Origin: Rubrivivax sp.
GTDB taxonomy: Bacteria > Pseudomonadota > Gammaproteobacteria > Burkholderiales > Burkholderiaceae_C
Direction: 5' to 3'
Length of the DNA stretch: 64,000 bases
Assembly (NCBI GenBank): GCA_022842595.1
Contig: JALHPF010000001.1
Coordinates: 124,001 to 188,000 of the forward strand
Each line of letters begins with the position of its first letter. Position 1 is the first letter of the stretch. This document shows positions 30,243 through 39,725 of the stretch, in pieces. A model generated the notes under the pieces. The model did not search any database. It worked only from the letters and a program-made list of their open reading frames with translations, and was not told the origin of the DNA. The position numbers and the translations under genes are program-made.

Positions 30243-31274
30243 ATGAATGCAGTTCGGATTTCCACGGGCCTGCCCCACCGCCTGGGCAAGCTCGCCCAGG
30301 GTTTGTTGGGCGTGGCTGCCGCCATCGGCATGAGCACAGCGGCCCAGGCCTGGGAACCGACCAAGCCGGTCGAGTTCATCATTCCCGCCGGCACTGGCGG
30401 CGGCGCCGACCAGATGGCACGCCTGATCCAGGGCATCATCAGCAAGAACAACCTGATGAAGGGCAACATGGTGGTGGTCAACAAGTCCGGCGGCGCAGGT
30501 GCCGAGGGCTTTCTGGCCGTGAAGGAAGCCAAGGGCGACCCGCACAAGATCATCATCACGCTGTCGAACCTGTTCACCACACCGATGGCCACGGGCGTGC
30601 CCTTCAACTGGAAGGACATGACGCCGGTGCAGATGATGGCGCTCGACCAGTTCGTGCTGTGGGTCAACGCCGAGACGCCGTACAAGACGGCCTCCGACTA
30701 CATCGCCGCCGTCAAGGCCGCGGGCCCGCTGAAGATGAAGATGGGCGGCACCGGCTCGAAGCAGGAAGACCAGATCATCACGGTCGGCCTCGAAAAGGCC
30801 ACCGGTACCAAGTTCATCTACGTGCCCTACAAGGGCGGTGGTGAAGTGGCCGTGCAGCTGGTGGGTGGCCACGTGAATTCGACGGTGAACAACCCGGCCG
30901 AAGCCGTGTCGCAATGGCGTGCCGGCACGGTTCGCCCTCTGTGCGTGTTCGATGACACGCGCATGCCCTACAAGACCAAGGTCACCGACACCATGTCCTG
31001 GGCCGACATCCCGACCTGCAAGGAATCGGGCGTGCCCACCGACTACGTCATGCTGCGCGGCATCTTCATGGCACCGGGCGTGACGCCCGAGCAGGTGAAG
31101 TACTTCGACGACCTGATGACCAAGGTGCGCGGCACGCCGGAGTGGAAGGAATACCTCGAGCGTGGTGCCTTCAACACCACCACCCTGTCGGGCGACGCCT
31201 TCCGCAAGTGGCTCGAAGGTGCCGAGGCGAACCACCGCACGCTGATGACCGAAGCGGGCTTCATGGCGAAGTAA
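30243..31274 (+). CDS. Tripartite tricarboxylate transporter substrate-binding protein (TctC/Bug family)
   Basis: WEPTKPVEFIIPAGTGGGADQMARLIQGII; YVPYKGGGEVAVQLVGGHVNSTVNNPAE. Confidence 0.92.
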   Translation: MNAVRISTGLPHRLGKLAQGLLGVAAAIGMSTAAQAWEPTKPVEFIIPAGTGGGADQMARLIQGIISKNNLMKGNMVVVNKSGGAGAEGFLAVKEAKGDPHKIIITLSNLFTTPMATGVPFNWKDMTPVQMMALDQFVLWVNAETPYKTASDYIAAVKAAGPLKMKMGGTGSKQEDQIITVGLEKATGTKFIYVPYKGGGEVAVQLVGGHVNSTVNNPAEAVSQWRAGTVRPLCVFDDTRMPYKTKVTDTMSWADIPTCKESGVPTDYVMLRGIFMAPGVTPEQVKYFDDLMTKVRGTPEWKEYLERGAFNTTTLSGDAFRKWLEGAEANHRTLMTEAGFMAK

Positions 31275-31449
31275 TCGCCCCCGGGGCTGGCGCTGCAGCA
31301 GCGCCGCCCCACCCCCGCACCCCCACCCCAAAAAACCCGGTTCACCGGCCCGGCCAAGACGCCGAGCCACCTGGATGCAGGCCCGAAAGGCCTGGGTCTG
31401 GCCGCAGGCTTGCCCGCTGCCAGGCGCCACCCGCAAGAAGGAGATTTCA

Positions 31450-31974
31450 ATGTCCGACGAACATGACGACGACCAAGACGACACCCCGGCGGTGGCCAAG
31501 AACGCCACGGTGGACGCCGTGGTGGCCGGCCTGCTGCTGGTACTGGGCATCGTGGTGATGTGGGAGGCGCAACGCCTGGGCGCCGGCTGGACCACGGACG
31601 GCCCGGGCTCGGGCTACTTCCCCTTCTACATCGGCCTGTTGATCACCATTTCTGCGGTCGGCATCCTGTTCCAGTCGCTGTTCTCGAAATCGCGCGACCT
31701 CGGCACCTTCGCCACCGTCAAGCAGACCAAGCAGGTGGCTTCGGTGCTGCTCCCCGCAGGCCTGTACGTGCTGGCGGTGACCTTCCTCGGGCTGTACGTG
31801 GCCTCGGCCATCTACATCGCCCTGTTCATGATCATCCTGGGCAAGTACTCGCGGCTGAAGAGCGTGCTCGTCGGCCTGGGCGTGGCTGTCTATTTCTTCC
31901 TGATGTTCGAGGTCTGGTTCAAGGTGCCTCTGTACAAGGGCATGCTCAACCCGACCGGTTTCCTCGGTTACTGA
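31450..31974 (+). CDS. Tripartite tricarboxylate transporter TctB family protein
   Basis: Small multi-TM protein between TctC and TctA; VVMWEAQRLGAGWTTDGPGSGYFPFYIGLL. Confidence 0.9.
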   Translation: MSDEHDDDQDDTPAVAKNATVDAVVAGLLLVLGIVVMWEAQRLGAGWTTDGPGSGYFPFYIGLLITISAVGILFQSLFSKSRDLGTFATVKQTKQVASVLLPAGLYVLAVTFLGLYVASAIYIALFMIILGKYSRLKSVLVGLGVAVYFFLMFEVWFKVPLYKGMLNPTGFLGY

Positions 31975-32002
31975 CGCGCAAGCTGCAGCGGAGTTCGACC
32001 CC

Positions 32003-33532
32003 ATGACTGAACTGTCCTCACTCTTCCAGGGCTTCGCCGTCATCATGACGCCGATGAACCTGGGCCTCATGGTCCTGGGCATCGTGCTCGGTGTGCTCAT
32101 CGGCGTTCTGCCCGGCCTGGGTGGCGCCAACGGCGTGGCCATCCTTCTGCCACTGACGTTCTCGATGTCGCCCACCTCGGCGATCGTGATGCTGTCGTGC
32201 ATCTACTGGGGCGCGCTGTTCGGTGGCGCCATCACCTCCATCCTGTTCAACATACCGGGTGAACCCTGGTCGGTGGCCACCACCTTCGACGGCTATCCGA
32301 TGGCACAGAAAGGCAAGGCAGCACGAGCGCTGACCGCCGCCTTTACCTCGTCGTTCGTCGGTGCCTTCGTGGCCGTGGTCATGATCACCTTCCTGGCGCC
32401 GCTGGTCGCCAAGTTCGCGCTCAAGTTCGGGGCCCCGGAGTTCTTCTCGGTCTACTTACTGACCTTCTGCAGCTTCGTCGGCATGGGCAAGGGTTCGCCC
32501 TTCAAGACCCTGGCGGCGATGGCCCTGGGCTTCGCCCTGGCGGCCGTGGGCCTGGACACCGTCACCGGCCAGCTGCGGCTGACCTTCGGCTCGGCTGAAC
32601 TGATGCGCGGCTTCGACTTCCTGATCGCGGTGATCGGCCTGTTCGGCATCGGCGAGATCCTGCTGTCGATGGAAGAAGGCCTGAAGTTCTCGGGCAAGAC
32701 GGCCAAGATCGACATGAAGATCGTCTGGGAGACCTGGAAGGAACTGCCGCGCTACTGGGCCACTTCGCTGCGCAGCTCCTTCGTCGGCATCTGGATGGGC
32801 ATCACCCCCGGCGGTGCCACACCGGCCTCGTTCATGAGCTACGGCCTGGCGAAGAAGTTCTCGAAGAACGGCTCGAAGTTCGGCACCGGTGAGATCGAGG
32901 GCATCGTCGCCCCCGAGACCGCCGCCCACGCCGCCGGTACCGCCGCCATGCTGCCGATGCTGGCGCTGGGCATCCCCGGCTCGCCCACGGCCGCCGTGCT
33001 GCTGGGTGGCCTGCTGATCTGGGGTCTGCAGCCCGGGCCGCTGCTCTTCGTCGAGCAGAAGGACTTCGTCTGGGGCCTGATCGCCAGCATGTACCTGGGC
33101 AACCTGGTCGGCCTGCTGATCGTGCTGACGACGGTGCCGCTGTTCGCGTCGATCCTGCGCATCCCGTTCTCGATCATCGCGCCGGTGATCATCGTGGTCT
33201 GCGCCATCGGTGCCTATACGGTGAACACGGCCATGCTGGACATCTGGTTCATGCTGCTCTTCGGGGTCATGGGCTATGTGTTCAAGAAGCTCGACTACCC
33301 GATCGCACCGCTGGTGCTGGCCCTGGTGCTGGGTGGCAAGACCGAAGACTCGTTCCGCCAGGCCATGCTGGTGTCGCAGGGCGACTTGAGCATCATGTTC
33401 GCCAACCCGCTGGTGGGTTCGATCACCACGCTGGCGCTGATCATGCTGCTGTGGCCGCTGCTGTCGAAGCTGCTGGCCCTGGTGCGCCCCCCGAAGGTTG
33501 ACGAACTGGCTGCACAGCGGCCTGTGGACTGA
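32003..33532 (+). CDS. Tripartite tricarboxylate transporter TctA family permease
   Basis: LGVLIGVLPGLGGANGVAILLPLTFSMSPTSAIVMLSCIYWGALFGGAITSILFNIPGEP. Confidence 0.95.
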   Translation: MTELSSLFQGFAVIMTPMNLGLMVLGIVLGVLIGVLPGLGGANGVAILLPLTFSMSPTSAIVMLSCIYWGALFGGAITSILFNIPGEPWSVATTFDGYPMAQKGKAARALTAAFTSSFVGAFVAVVMITFLAPLVAKFALKFGAPEFFSVYLLTFCSFVGMGKGSPFKTLAAMALGFALAAVGLDTVTGQLRLTFGSAELMRGFDFLIAVIGLFGIGEILLSMEEGLKFSGKTAKIDMKIVWETWKELPRYWATSLRSSFVGIWMGITPGGATPASFMSYGLAKKFSKNGSKFGTGEIEGIVAPETAAHAAGTAAMLPMLALGIPGSPTAAVLLGGLLIWGLQPGPLLFVEQKDFVWGLIASMYLGNLVGLLIVLTTVPLFASILRIPFSIIAPVIIVVCAIGAYTVNTAMLDIWFMLLFGVMGYVFKKLDYPIAPLVLALVLGGKTEDSFRQAMLVSQGDLSIMFANPLVGSITTLALIMLLWPLLSKLLALVRPPKVDELAAQRPVD

Positions 33533-33547
33533 AGCGGAGCAATCAAC

Positions 33548-34381
33548 ATGCCTGTCATCGCACTCACACAAGGAATGGGCTCACTGGCCCAGGACGTCGC
33601 CGAACAGCTGGCCGACGAACTTCAGCTGGCCACGCTGCAACACGAGGTGGCTGAACGCGTGGCCGAGAAGATGCACGTCTCGCGCAGCCTCATCAACCGC
33701 CTGCGCACCGGCCAGGCCGGAACGTTCGAGCGGCTGCGCAGCGACCGCCATGCCATGGCCCTGTACTCGGCCGAAGAAGTGCTGGAAGCCGCTGCCAAGG
33801 GCAACGTGGTCATCCGCGGCTGGGGCGCCACGGCGCTGCTGCGCGCGGTGCCGCACATCCCGTGCATCCGCATCATGCGGCCACTCGACAAGCGCGTGCA
33901 GTGGCTGATGGACGAGATCGGCACCGATGACCGCAGCGTTGCCGAGGCCGAGATCCGGCGCAGCGACGAGGCCAATGCCAGCCGCATGCAGGACCAGTTC
34001 GGCGTGGCCTGGAACGAACCGGTGCTCTTCGACGCCGTGCTCAATACCGACCGACTGAGCGTGGCCAGCTGCGTGCAGACCATCCGCACGCTGCTGTCGC
34101 GACCCGAGTTCCAGGAGACACCCGAGTCGCGCGCCCTGCTCGACGGCCTGGCCCTGAGTGCACACGTGCGCGCCGCGCTGCGCGCCCACGAAGAAACCCA
34201 CGGCGTCGACATCACCATCGAAAGCCAGGGCGGCCAGCTCACCCTGCGCGGCATCGTCGCCAGCAACGAGGAAAAAGCAGCGGCGGTGCGGGTGAGCACC
34301 GGCGTGGCGGGTGTGCTGTCGGTCGACGACCAGTTGCGCGTGATGTCGCGCTCGAAGCTCTTCCCTTCAGCCCGCCAATGA
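33548..34381 (+). CDS. Cytidylate-kinase-like protein with C-terminal BON domain
   Basis: MPVIALTQGMGSLAQDVAEQLADELQL...VVIRGWGATALLRAVPHIPCIRIMRPLDKRVQWLMD; C-terminal VDITIESQGGQLTLRGIVASNEEKAAAVRVSTGVAGVLSVDDQLRV. Confidence 0.72.
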   Translation: MPVIALTQGMGSLAQDVAEQLADELQLATLQHEVAERVAEKMHVSRSLINRLRTGQAGTFERLRSDRHAMALYSAEEVLEAAAKGNVVIRGWGATALLRAVPHIPCIRIMRPLDKRVQWLMDEIGTDDRSVAEAEIRRSDEANASRMQDQFGVAWNEPVLFDAVLNTDRLSVASCVQTIRTLLSRPEFQETPESRALLDGLALSAHVRAALRAHEETHGVDITIESQGGQLTLRGIVASNEEKAAAVRVSTGVAGVLSVDDQLRVMSRSKLFPSARQ

Positions 34382-34422
34382 GCGGTGCCGGGGCTTCGGC
34401 TCCAACCCGCCTGCCGGTCCGT

Positions 34423-35043
34423 TCAGATCTTGCCGCGCTGCTTCAGGCGCGACAGGGTCTCGGCAGAAAGGTTCAGGTAGGCCGCCAGTTCCTTCTTCGG
34501 AATGCGCTCGGCCAGGTCCGCGTGCTTGCGCATGAAGCGGTGCACACGCCCCGGCGCGTCAAGCAGGTGCAGCGTGATCGTGTGCGCCATGATCTCGCTC
34601 ATCAGCCGCATGACCTCGTACTCGAATTCGGCCTTGACGCGCGGGTAGCGGTCGAGGAATTCAACCCATTGCGGCATCGGCAGCTTGGCCACGCGCACCT
34701 TGGTGACGCTGACGATGGCGTAGGGCGTGGGCATGTTCAGTCGCCAAGCGGCGTAGCTGGTCTCGATGCCACGCTCGTCGGTGAAGCGCAGGATCATCTC
34801 CTTCGCGTCGGCACTGGTGACGACACGCTTGAGGATGCCTTCGAGCAGGAAGTACTGCTCCATCGCATGCACCCCCTGGTGCAGCAGGTAGTCGCCTTTC
34901 GCGCAGTCGACGATCACCAGTTGCCGGCCGAGTTCGTTCCACTCGGTGTCCGTCACCGTCTTCAGCATGTCGTTCTGCCGAAGCTGCAAACGGATGATGT
35001 CTCTTTCGGGGTGCTGCGCAAGCGGAATCATCGGTACAGACAC
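34423..35043 (-). CDS. CRP/FNR family transcriptional regulator
   Basis: cNMP-type beta-roll GDYLLHQGVHAMEQYFLLEGILKRVV; HTH IPKKELAAYLNLSAETLSRLKQRGKI with an ExxSR recognition motif. Confidence 0.9.
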   Translation of the reverse strand: MSVPMIPLAQHPERDIIRLQLRQNDMLKTVTDTEWNELGRQLVIVDCAKGDYLLHQGVHAMEQYFLLEGILKRVVTSADAKEMILRFTDERGIETSYAAWRLNMPTPYAIVSVTKVRVAKLPMPQWVEFLDRYPRVKAEFEYEVMRLMSEIMAHTITLHLLDAPGRVHRFMRKHADLAERIPKKELAAYLNLSAETLSRLKQRGKI

Positions 35044-35102
35044 GTCTTCAAGCTTCCCCTGCTCCCTGTTCTTCCTTTGAATTCGCAGTCAATTTTCGAA
35101 TC

Positions 35103-35116
35103 TTGACCGCAGTCAA
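35103..35116. promoter_or_regulatory. FNR-type palindromic operator between CRP/FNR gene and oxc
   Basis: TTGACCGCAGTCAA; a degenerate companion TTGAATTCGCAGTCAA lies at 35077-35092. Confidence 0.68.
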
Positions 35117-35182
35117 CAGCGAAGCGAAACCGTCGCTTTTACCATAGCCAGCGTTCAATTCCGCTGCATTTCGGAGCCTGCC

Positions 35183-36940
35183 ATGTCAGCCAACCTCGCG
35201 CCCGTCGCGTCCGTCTCGCCAATCACCGACGAATCGCCGACCACCGACGGCTTCAACCTCGTCATCGACGCGCTGAAGCTCAACGGCATCAAGACGATCT
35301 ACGGCCTGCCCGGCATTCCCATCACCGACCTCACTCGCAAGGCCCAGGCCCAGGGCCTGCGTGTCATCTCCTTCCGCCATGAGCAGAACGCAGGCAATGC
35401 CGCGGCCATCGCCGGCTTCATGACCGGCCAGCCGGGCGTGTGCCTCACCGTGTCGGCCCCTGGCTTCCTGAACGGCCTGACGGCGCTGGCCAATGCCACG
35501 ACGAACTGCTTCCCGATGATCCTGATCAGCGGCTCGAGCGAGCGCGAGATCGTCGACCTGCAGCAAGGCGACTACGAAGAGATGGACCAGGTCGCGGTCG
35601 CCAAGTCGCTGTGCAAGGCGGCCTTCCGCGTGCTCAATGCCGAAGACATCGGCGTGGGCATCGCACGCGCCATCCGCGCGGCCGTGTCGGGCCGCCCGGG
35701 CGGTGTCTACCTCGACCTGCCGGCCAAGCTGTTCTCGCAAGCCATGGACGCCGCCGCCGGCACCGCTTCGCTGATCAAGGTCGTCGACCCGGCGCCGCGG
35801 CAGATTCCCGCGCCCGATGCCGTGCAGCGCGCGCTCGACCTGCTCAAGGGCGCGAAGAAGCCGCTGATCCTGCTGGGCAAGGGCGCCGCCTACGCCCGCG
35901 CCGACGCCGACATCCGCGCGCTCGTCGAACGCTCGGGCATCCCTTACCTGCCGATGTCCATGGCCAAGGGCCTGCTGCCCGACACCCATGAACTCTCGGC
36001 CGCGGCCGCACGTTCCTACGTGCTGCCCGAAGCCGACGTGGTGCTGCTCATCGGCGCGCGCCTGAACTGGCTGCTGTCGCACGGCAAGGGCAAGACCTGG
36101 GGCGGCAAGGACCACAAGGCCTGGGGTGGCCAGAAATTCATCCAGATCGACATCTCGCCCACTGAAATGGACAGCAACGTGCGCATCGACGCACCGCTGG
36201 TCGGCGACATCGGTTCCTGCGTCGCAGCGCTGCTGGGCGGCATCGACGCGCAGTGGCCCAAGCCGCCGGCCGAATGGCTGAACGCCGTCTTCGATCGTCG
36301 CAACAAGAACGTCGCGAAGATGGGTGAGACGCTGGCCAAGGACCCGAAGCCGATGAACTTCCACAGCGCGCTGAACGTGGTGCGCGACATCATCAAGGCC
36401 AACCCCGACGCGATGCTCGTCAACGAAGGCGCCAACGCGCTGGACTTCACGCGCTCCATCGTCGACATGTACAAGCCGCGCAAGCGCCTGGACGTGGGCA
36501 CCTGGGGCGTGATGGGCATCGGCATGGGCTTCGCCGTGGCTGCTGCCATCGAATCGGGCGAGCCGGTGATTGCCATCGAAGGCGACAGCGCATTCGGTTT
36601 CAGCGGCATGGAAGTGGAAACGATCTGCCGCTACAACCTGCCGGTCTGCGTGGTCATCATGAACAACAACGGCGTCTACCGCGGCACCGACCAGAATCTG
36701 AGCGGCGGCAGCGACGTCGCGCCCACGGTGTTCGTCAAGGACGCGCGCTACGAGAAGATGATGGAGGCCTTCGGCGGTGTCGGCGTCTACGCCACCACGC
36801 CGGCCGAACTGCGCAAGGGCATCGAAGAGGCCATCCGCTCGCGCAAGCCCACGCTCATCAACGCCATCATCGACGAGACCGCCGGCACCGAAAGCGGCCG
36901 CATCACCAGCCTGAACCCGGCAGCCGCCGCAAAGAAGTAA
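35183..36940 (+). CDS. oxc: Oxalyl-CoA decarboxylase
   Basis: ThDP enzyme; [94 protein letters not shown]. Confidence 0.96.
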   Translation: MSANLAPVASVSPITDESPTTDGFNLVIDALKLNGIKTIYGLPGIPITDLTRKAQAQGLRVISFRHEQNAGNAAAIAGFMTGQPGVCLTVSAPGFLNGLTALANATTNCFPMILISGSSEREIVDLQQGDYEEMDQVAVAKSLCKAAFRVLNAEDIGVGIARAIRAAVSGRPGGVYLDLPAKLFSQAMDAAAGTASLIKVVDPAPRQIPAPDAVQRALDLLKGAKKPLILLGKGAAYARADADIRALVERSGIPYLPMSMAKGLLPDTHELSAAAARSYVLPEADVVLLIGARLNWLLSHGKGKTWGGKDHKAWGGQKFIQIDISPTEMDSNVRIDAPLVGDIGSCVAALLGGIDAQWPKPPAEWLNAVFDRRNKNVAKMGETLAKDPKPMNFHSALNVVRDIIKANPDAMLVNEGANALDFTRSIVDMYKPRKRLDVGTWGVMGIGMGFAVAAAIESGEPVIAIEGDSAFGFSGMEVETICRYNLPVCVVIMNNNGVYRGTDQNLSGGSDVAPTVFVKDARYEKMMEAFGGVGVYATTPAELRKGIEEAIRSRKPTLINAIIDETAGTESGRITSLNPAAAAKK

Positions 36941-36945
36941 CCGCA

Positions 36946-36984
36946 TTTTCGGCACTCGTTTTCGGCACTCATTTTTGGCATTTC
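36946..36984. repeat. Three imperfect 13-bp tandem repeats in the oxc-frc intergenic region
   Basis: TTTTCGGCACTCG / TTTTCGGCACTCA / TTTTTGGCATTTC. Confidence 0.85.
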
Positions 36985-37005
36985 CCCAAGCAAGGAGTTC
37001 TACCC

Positions 37006-38280
37006 ATGTCTGACAACCTTCCCCTCCAGGGCATCAAGATCATCGACTTCACGCACGTGCAGGCCGGCCCTGCGTGCACCCAGATGCTGGCCTGGTTCGG
37101 TGCCGACGTCATCAAGGTCGAGCGCCCCGGTTCCGGCGACGTCACCCGCAGCCAGCTGCGCGACATCCCCGGTGCCGATGCGCTGTACTTCACCATGCTC
37201 AACAGCAACAAGCGCTCGTTGACGCTGGACACGAAGAAGCCCGAAGGCAAGGCCGTGCTCGAGAAGCTGATCAAGGAATGCGACGTGATGGTCGAGAACT
37301 TCGGCCCCGGCGCGCTCGACCGCATGGGCTTCACCTGGGAGCACATCCAGAGCCTGAACCCCGGCATGATCCTGGCCTCGGTCAAGGGCTTCAGCGACGG
37401 CCACCACTACGAAGACCTGAAGGTCTACGAGAACGTGGCGCAGTGCGCCGGCGGTGCGGCATCGACCACCGGCTACTGGAAGGGCGAGAACTCCGGCCCG
37501 ACCATCTCCTCGGCCGCACTCGGTGATTCGAACACCGGCATGCACCTGGCCATCGGCATCCTGACGGCCTACATCGGCAGGCAGAAGACCGGCAAGGGCC
37601 AGAAGGTGGCCGTGTCGATGCAGGACTCGGTGCTGAACCTGTGCCGCGTGAAGATGCGCGACCAGCTCCGCCTGGACAAGGTGGGCTACCTGGAAGAGTA
37701 CCCGCAGTACCCGCACGAGATGGAAGCCTTCAAGGACGGCGTGGTGCCGCGTGGCGCCAACGCCGGCGGTGGCGGCCAGCCGGGCTGGATCCTGAAGTGC
37801 AAGGGCTGGGAGACCGACCCCAACGCCTATATCTACTTCACGGTGCAAGGCCACGCCTGGGACCCGATCTGCGACGCGCTGGGCAAGCCGGAATGGAAGA
37901 CCGACCCCGCCTACATGACGGCGCAGGCCCGCCAGCCACACATCATGGACATCTTCGCCACGATCGAGAACTTCATCAAGGACAAGACCAAGTTCGAAGC
38001 CGTCGACATCTTCCGCAAGTTCGACATCCCCTGCGCCCCGGTGCTGTCGATGAAGGAACTGCTGCACGACAAGTCGCTGCGCGCCAGCGGCTCGATCGTC
38101 GAGGTACCGCACAAGGTGCGTGGCAGCTACTTCACGGTGGGCAGCCCGATCAAGTTCTCGGGCATGAAGCCGGTCGTCACCGCATCGCCGCTGCTGGGTG
38201 AGCACACCGATTCGGTGCTCGCCGAACTGGGCTACTCGGCCCAGGAAATTGCCGCCATGCACGAGGTGAAGGCCGTCTGA
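37006..38280 (+). CDS. frc: Formyl-CoA:oxalate CoA-transferase
   Basis: [84 protein letters not shown]. Confidence 0.95.
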   Translation: MSDNLPLQGIKIIDFTHVQAGPACTQMLAWFGADVIKVERPGSGDVTRSQLRDIPGADALYFTMLNSNKRSLTLDTKKPEGKAVLEKLIKECDVMVENFGPGALDRMGFTWEHIQSLNPGMILASVKGFSDGHHYEDLKVYENVAQCAGGAASTTGYWKGENSGPTISSAALGDSNTGMHLAIGILTAYIGRQKTGKGQKVAVSMQDSVLNLCRVKMRDQLRLDKVGYLEEYPQYPHEMEAFKDGVVPRGANAGGGGQPGWILKCKGWETDPNAYIYFTVQGHAWDPICDALGKPEWKTDPAYMTAQARQPHIMDIFATIENFIKDKTKFEAVDIFRKFDIPCAPVLSMKELLHDKSLRASGSIVEVPHKVRGSYFTVGSPIKFSGMKPVVTASPLLGEHTDSVLAELGYSAQEIAAMHEVKAV

Positions 38281-38312
38281 TTCCGCACCGGCCCACCGGA
38301 ACCCGGACCTCG

Positions 38313-38342
38313 AAAACGGCGCCCGGTGGGCGCCGTTTTTTT
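38313..38342 (+). terminator. Strong Rho-independent terminator after frc copy 1
   Basis: AAAACGGCGCCC-ggt-GGGCGCCGTTTTTTT, perfect 12-bp stem. Confidence 0.92.
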
Positions 38343-38445
38343 CATTCGAACATGTCCGCGGACGGGAACCGTCACCCCTGAAGCTATTCTGCGGCGCGCT
38401 GCCACCCTGCGTGGCAACGCATCCCAGACTTCCAGGACCTCCACC

Positions 38446-39693
38446 ATGGGCAAAGCACTCGACGGCGTTCGCATCCTCGACTTCACGCACGTTCAATCCG
38501 GGCCGACCTGCACCCAGCTGCTGGCCTGGCTGGGCGCCGACGTGATCAAGGTCGAGCGCCCGGGCGAAGGCGACGCCACGCGCAAGCAGCTGCGCGACAT
38601 CCCCGGCGCGGACAGCCTCTACTTCACGATGCTGAACCACAACAAGCGTTCAGTCACGATCAACACCAAGACGCCGGGCGGGCTGGCGGTGCTCGACCGC
38701 CTGATCAAGACCTGTGACGTGATGGTCGAGAACTTCGCGCCCGGCGCGCTCGAACGCATGGGCATCACCTGGCAGCACATCCAGGCGCTGAACCCGCGCA
38801 TGGTCGTGGCGTCGGTCAAGGGCTTCGGCCCCGGCCCGTACCAGGACTGCAAGGTCTACGAGAACGTGGCGCAATGCGCCGGCGGTGCAGCATCCACCAC
38901 CGGCGAGGTCGACGGCATGCCGTTGATCAGCGGGGCCCAGATCGGCGACAGCGGCACCGGCCTGCACCTGGCGTTGGGCATCGTGGCCGCGCTCTACCAA
39001 CGCAACACCACCGGCCGCGGCCAGCAGGTGCTGGCGCCGATGCAGGACGCAGTGCTGAACCTGTGCCGCGTCAAGCTGCGCGACCAGCAACGCCTGGAAC
39101 GCACTCACACGATGCACGAGTACCCGCAGTACCCGGACGGCAAGTTCGGCGACGCCGTGCCGCGCGCGGGCAACGCCTCGGGCGGCGGGCAGCCAGGCGC
39201 CATCCTCAAGTGCAAGGGTTGGGAGACCGACCCCAATGCCTACATCTACTTCATCACGCAGGCGGCCGTCTGGCCGGCCATCTGCCGCGTGATCGGCGAG
39301 CCCGGCTGGATCGACGACGAGGCCTATGCCACGCCGCAAGCCCGGCTGCTGCACCTGAAGCCGATCTTCCGGCGCATCGAACAGTGGACCATGGGCAAGG
39401 ACAAGTTCGAGGCGATGGACATCCTGAACCAGCTCGACATTCCGTGCGGGCCGATCCTCTCGATGAAAGAGATCGCCCACGAACCCTCGCTGCGCGCCAG
39501 CGGCACCGTGGTCGAGGTCGACCACCCCGAGCGCGGCAAGTACCTGACTGTCGGCAACCCGATCAAGCTGTCCGACAGCCCCACCGAAGTGACGCGTTCG
39601 CCCCTGCTGGGCGAACACACCGACGAAGTGCTGGCCCAGCTGGGCTTTGCCGCATCGGAGATCCAGGCTCTGCGCGCCGAAGGCGCGATCTGA
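38446..39693 (+). CDS. Second formyl-CoA transferase-like class III CoA-transferase
   Basis: [79 protein letters not shown]; closely similar to the copy at 37006. Confidence 0.93.
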   Translation: MGKALDGVRILDFTHVQSGPTCTQLLAWLGADVIKVERPGEGDATRKQLRDIPGADSLYFTMLNHNKRSVTINTKTPGGLAVLDRLIKTCDVMVENFAPGALERMGITWQHIQALNPRMVVASVKGFGPGPYQDCKVYENVAQCAGGAASTTGEVDGMPLISGAQIGDSGTGLHLALGIVAALYQRNTTGRGQQVLAPMQDAVLNLCRVKLRDQQRLERTHTMHEYPQYPDGKFGDAVPRAGNASGGGQPGAILKCKGWETDPNAYIYFITQAAVWPAICRVIGEPGWIDDEAYATPQARLLHLKPIFRRIEQWTMGKDKFEAMDILNQLDIPCGPILSMKEIAHEPSLRASGTVVEVDHPERGKYLTVGNPIKLSDSPTEVTRSPLLGEHTDEVLAQLGFAASEIQALRAEGAI

Positions 39694-39725
39694 GCCCGGA
39701 CTCCACCCGCCCGAAACGGAGCTCC

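Noticed and set aside
38874-39725. N-terminal extension of the 38874..41423 ORF
   Set aside because: Lies in a different frame inside frc copy 2; the NuoE-like domain begins at ATG 39726.
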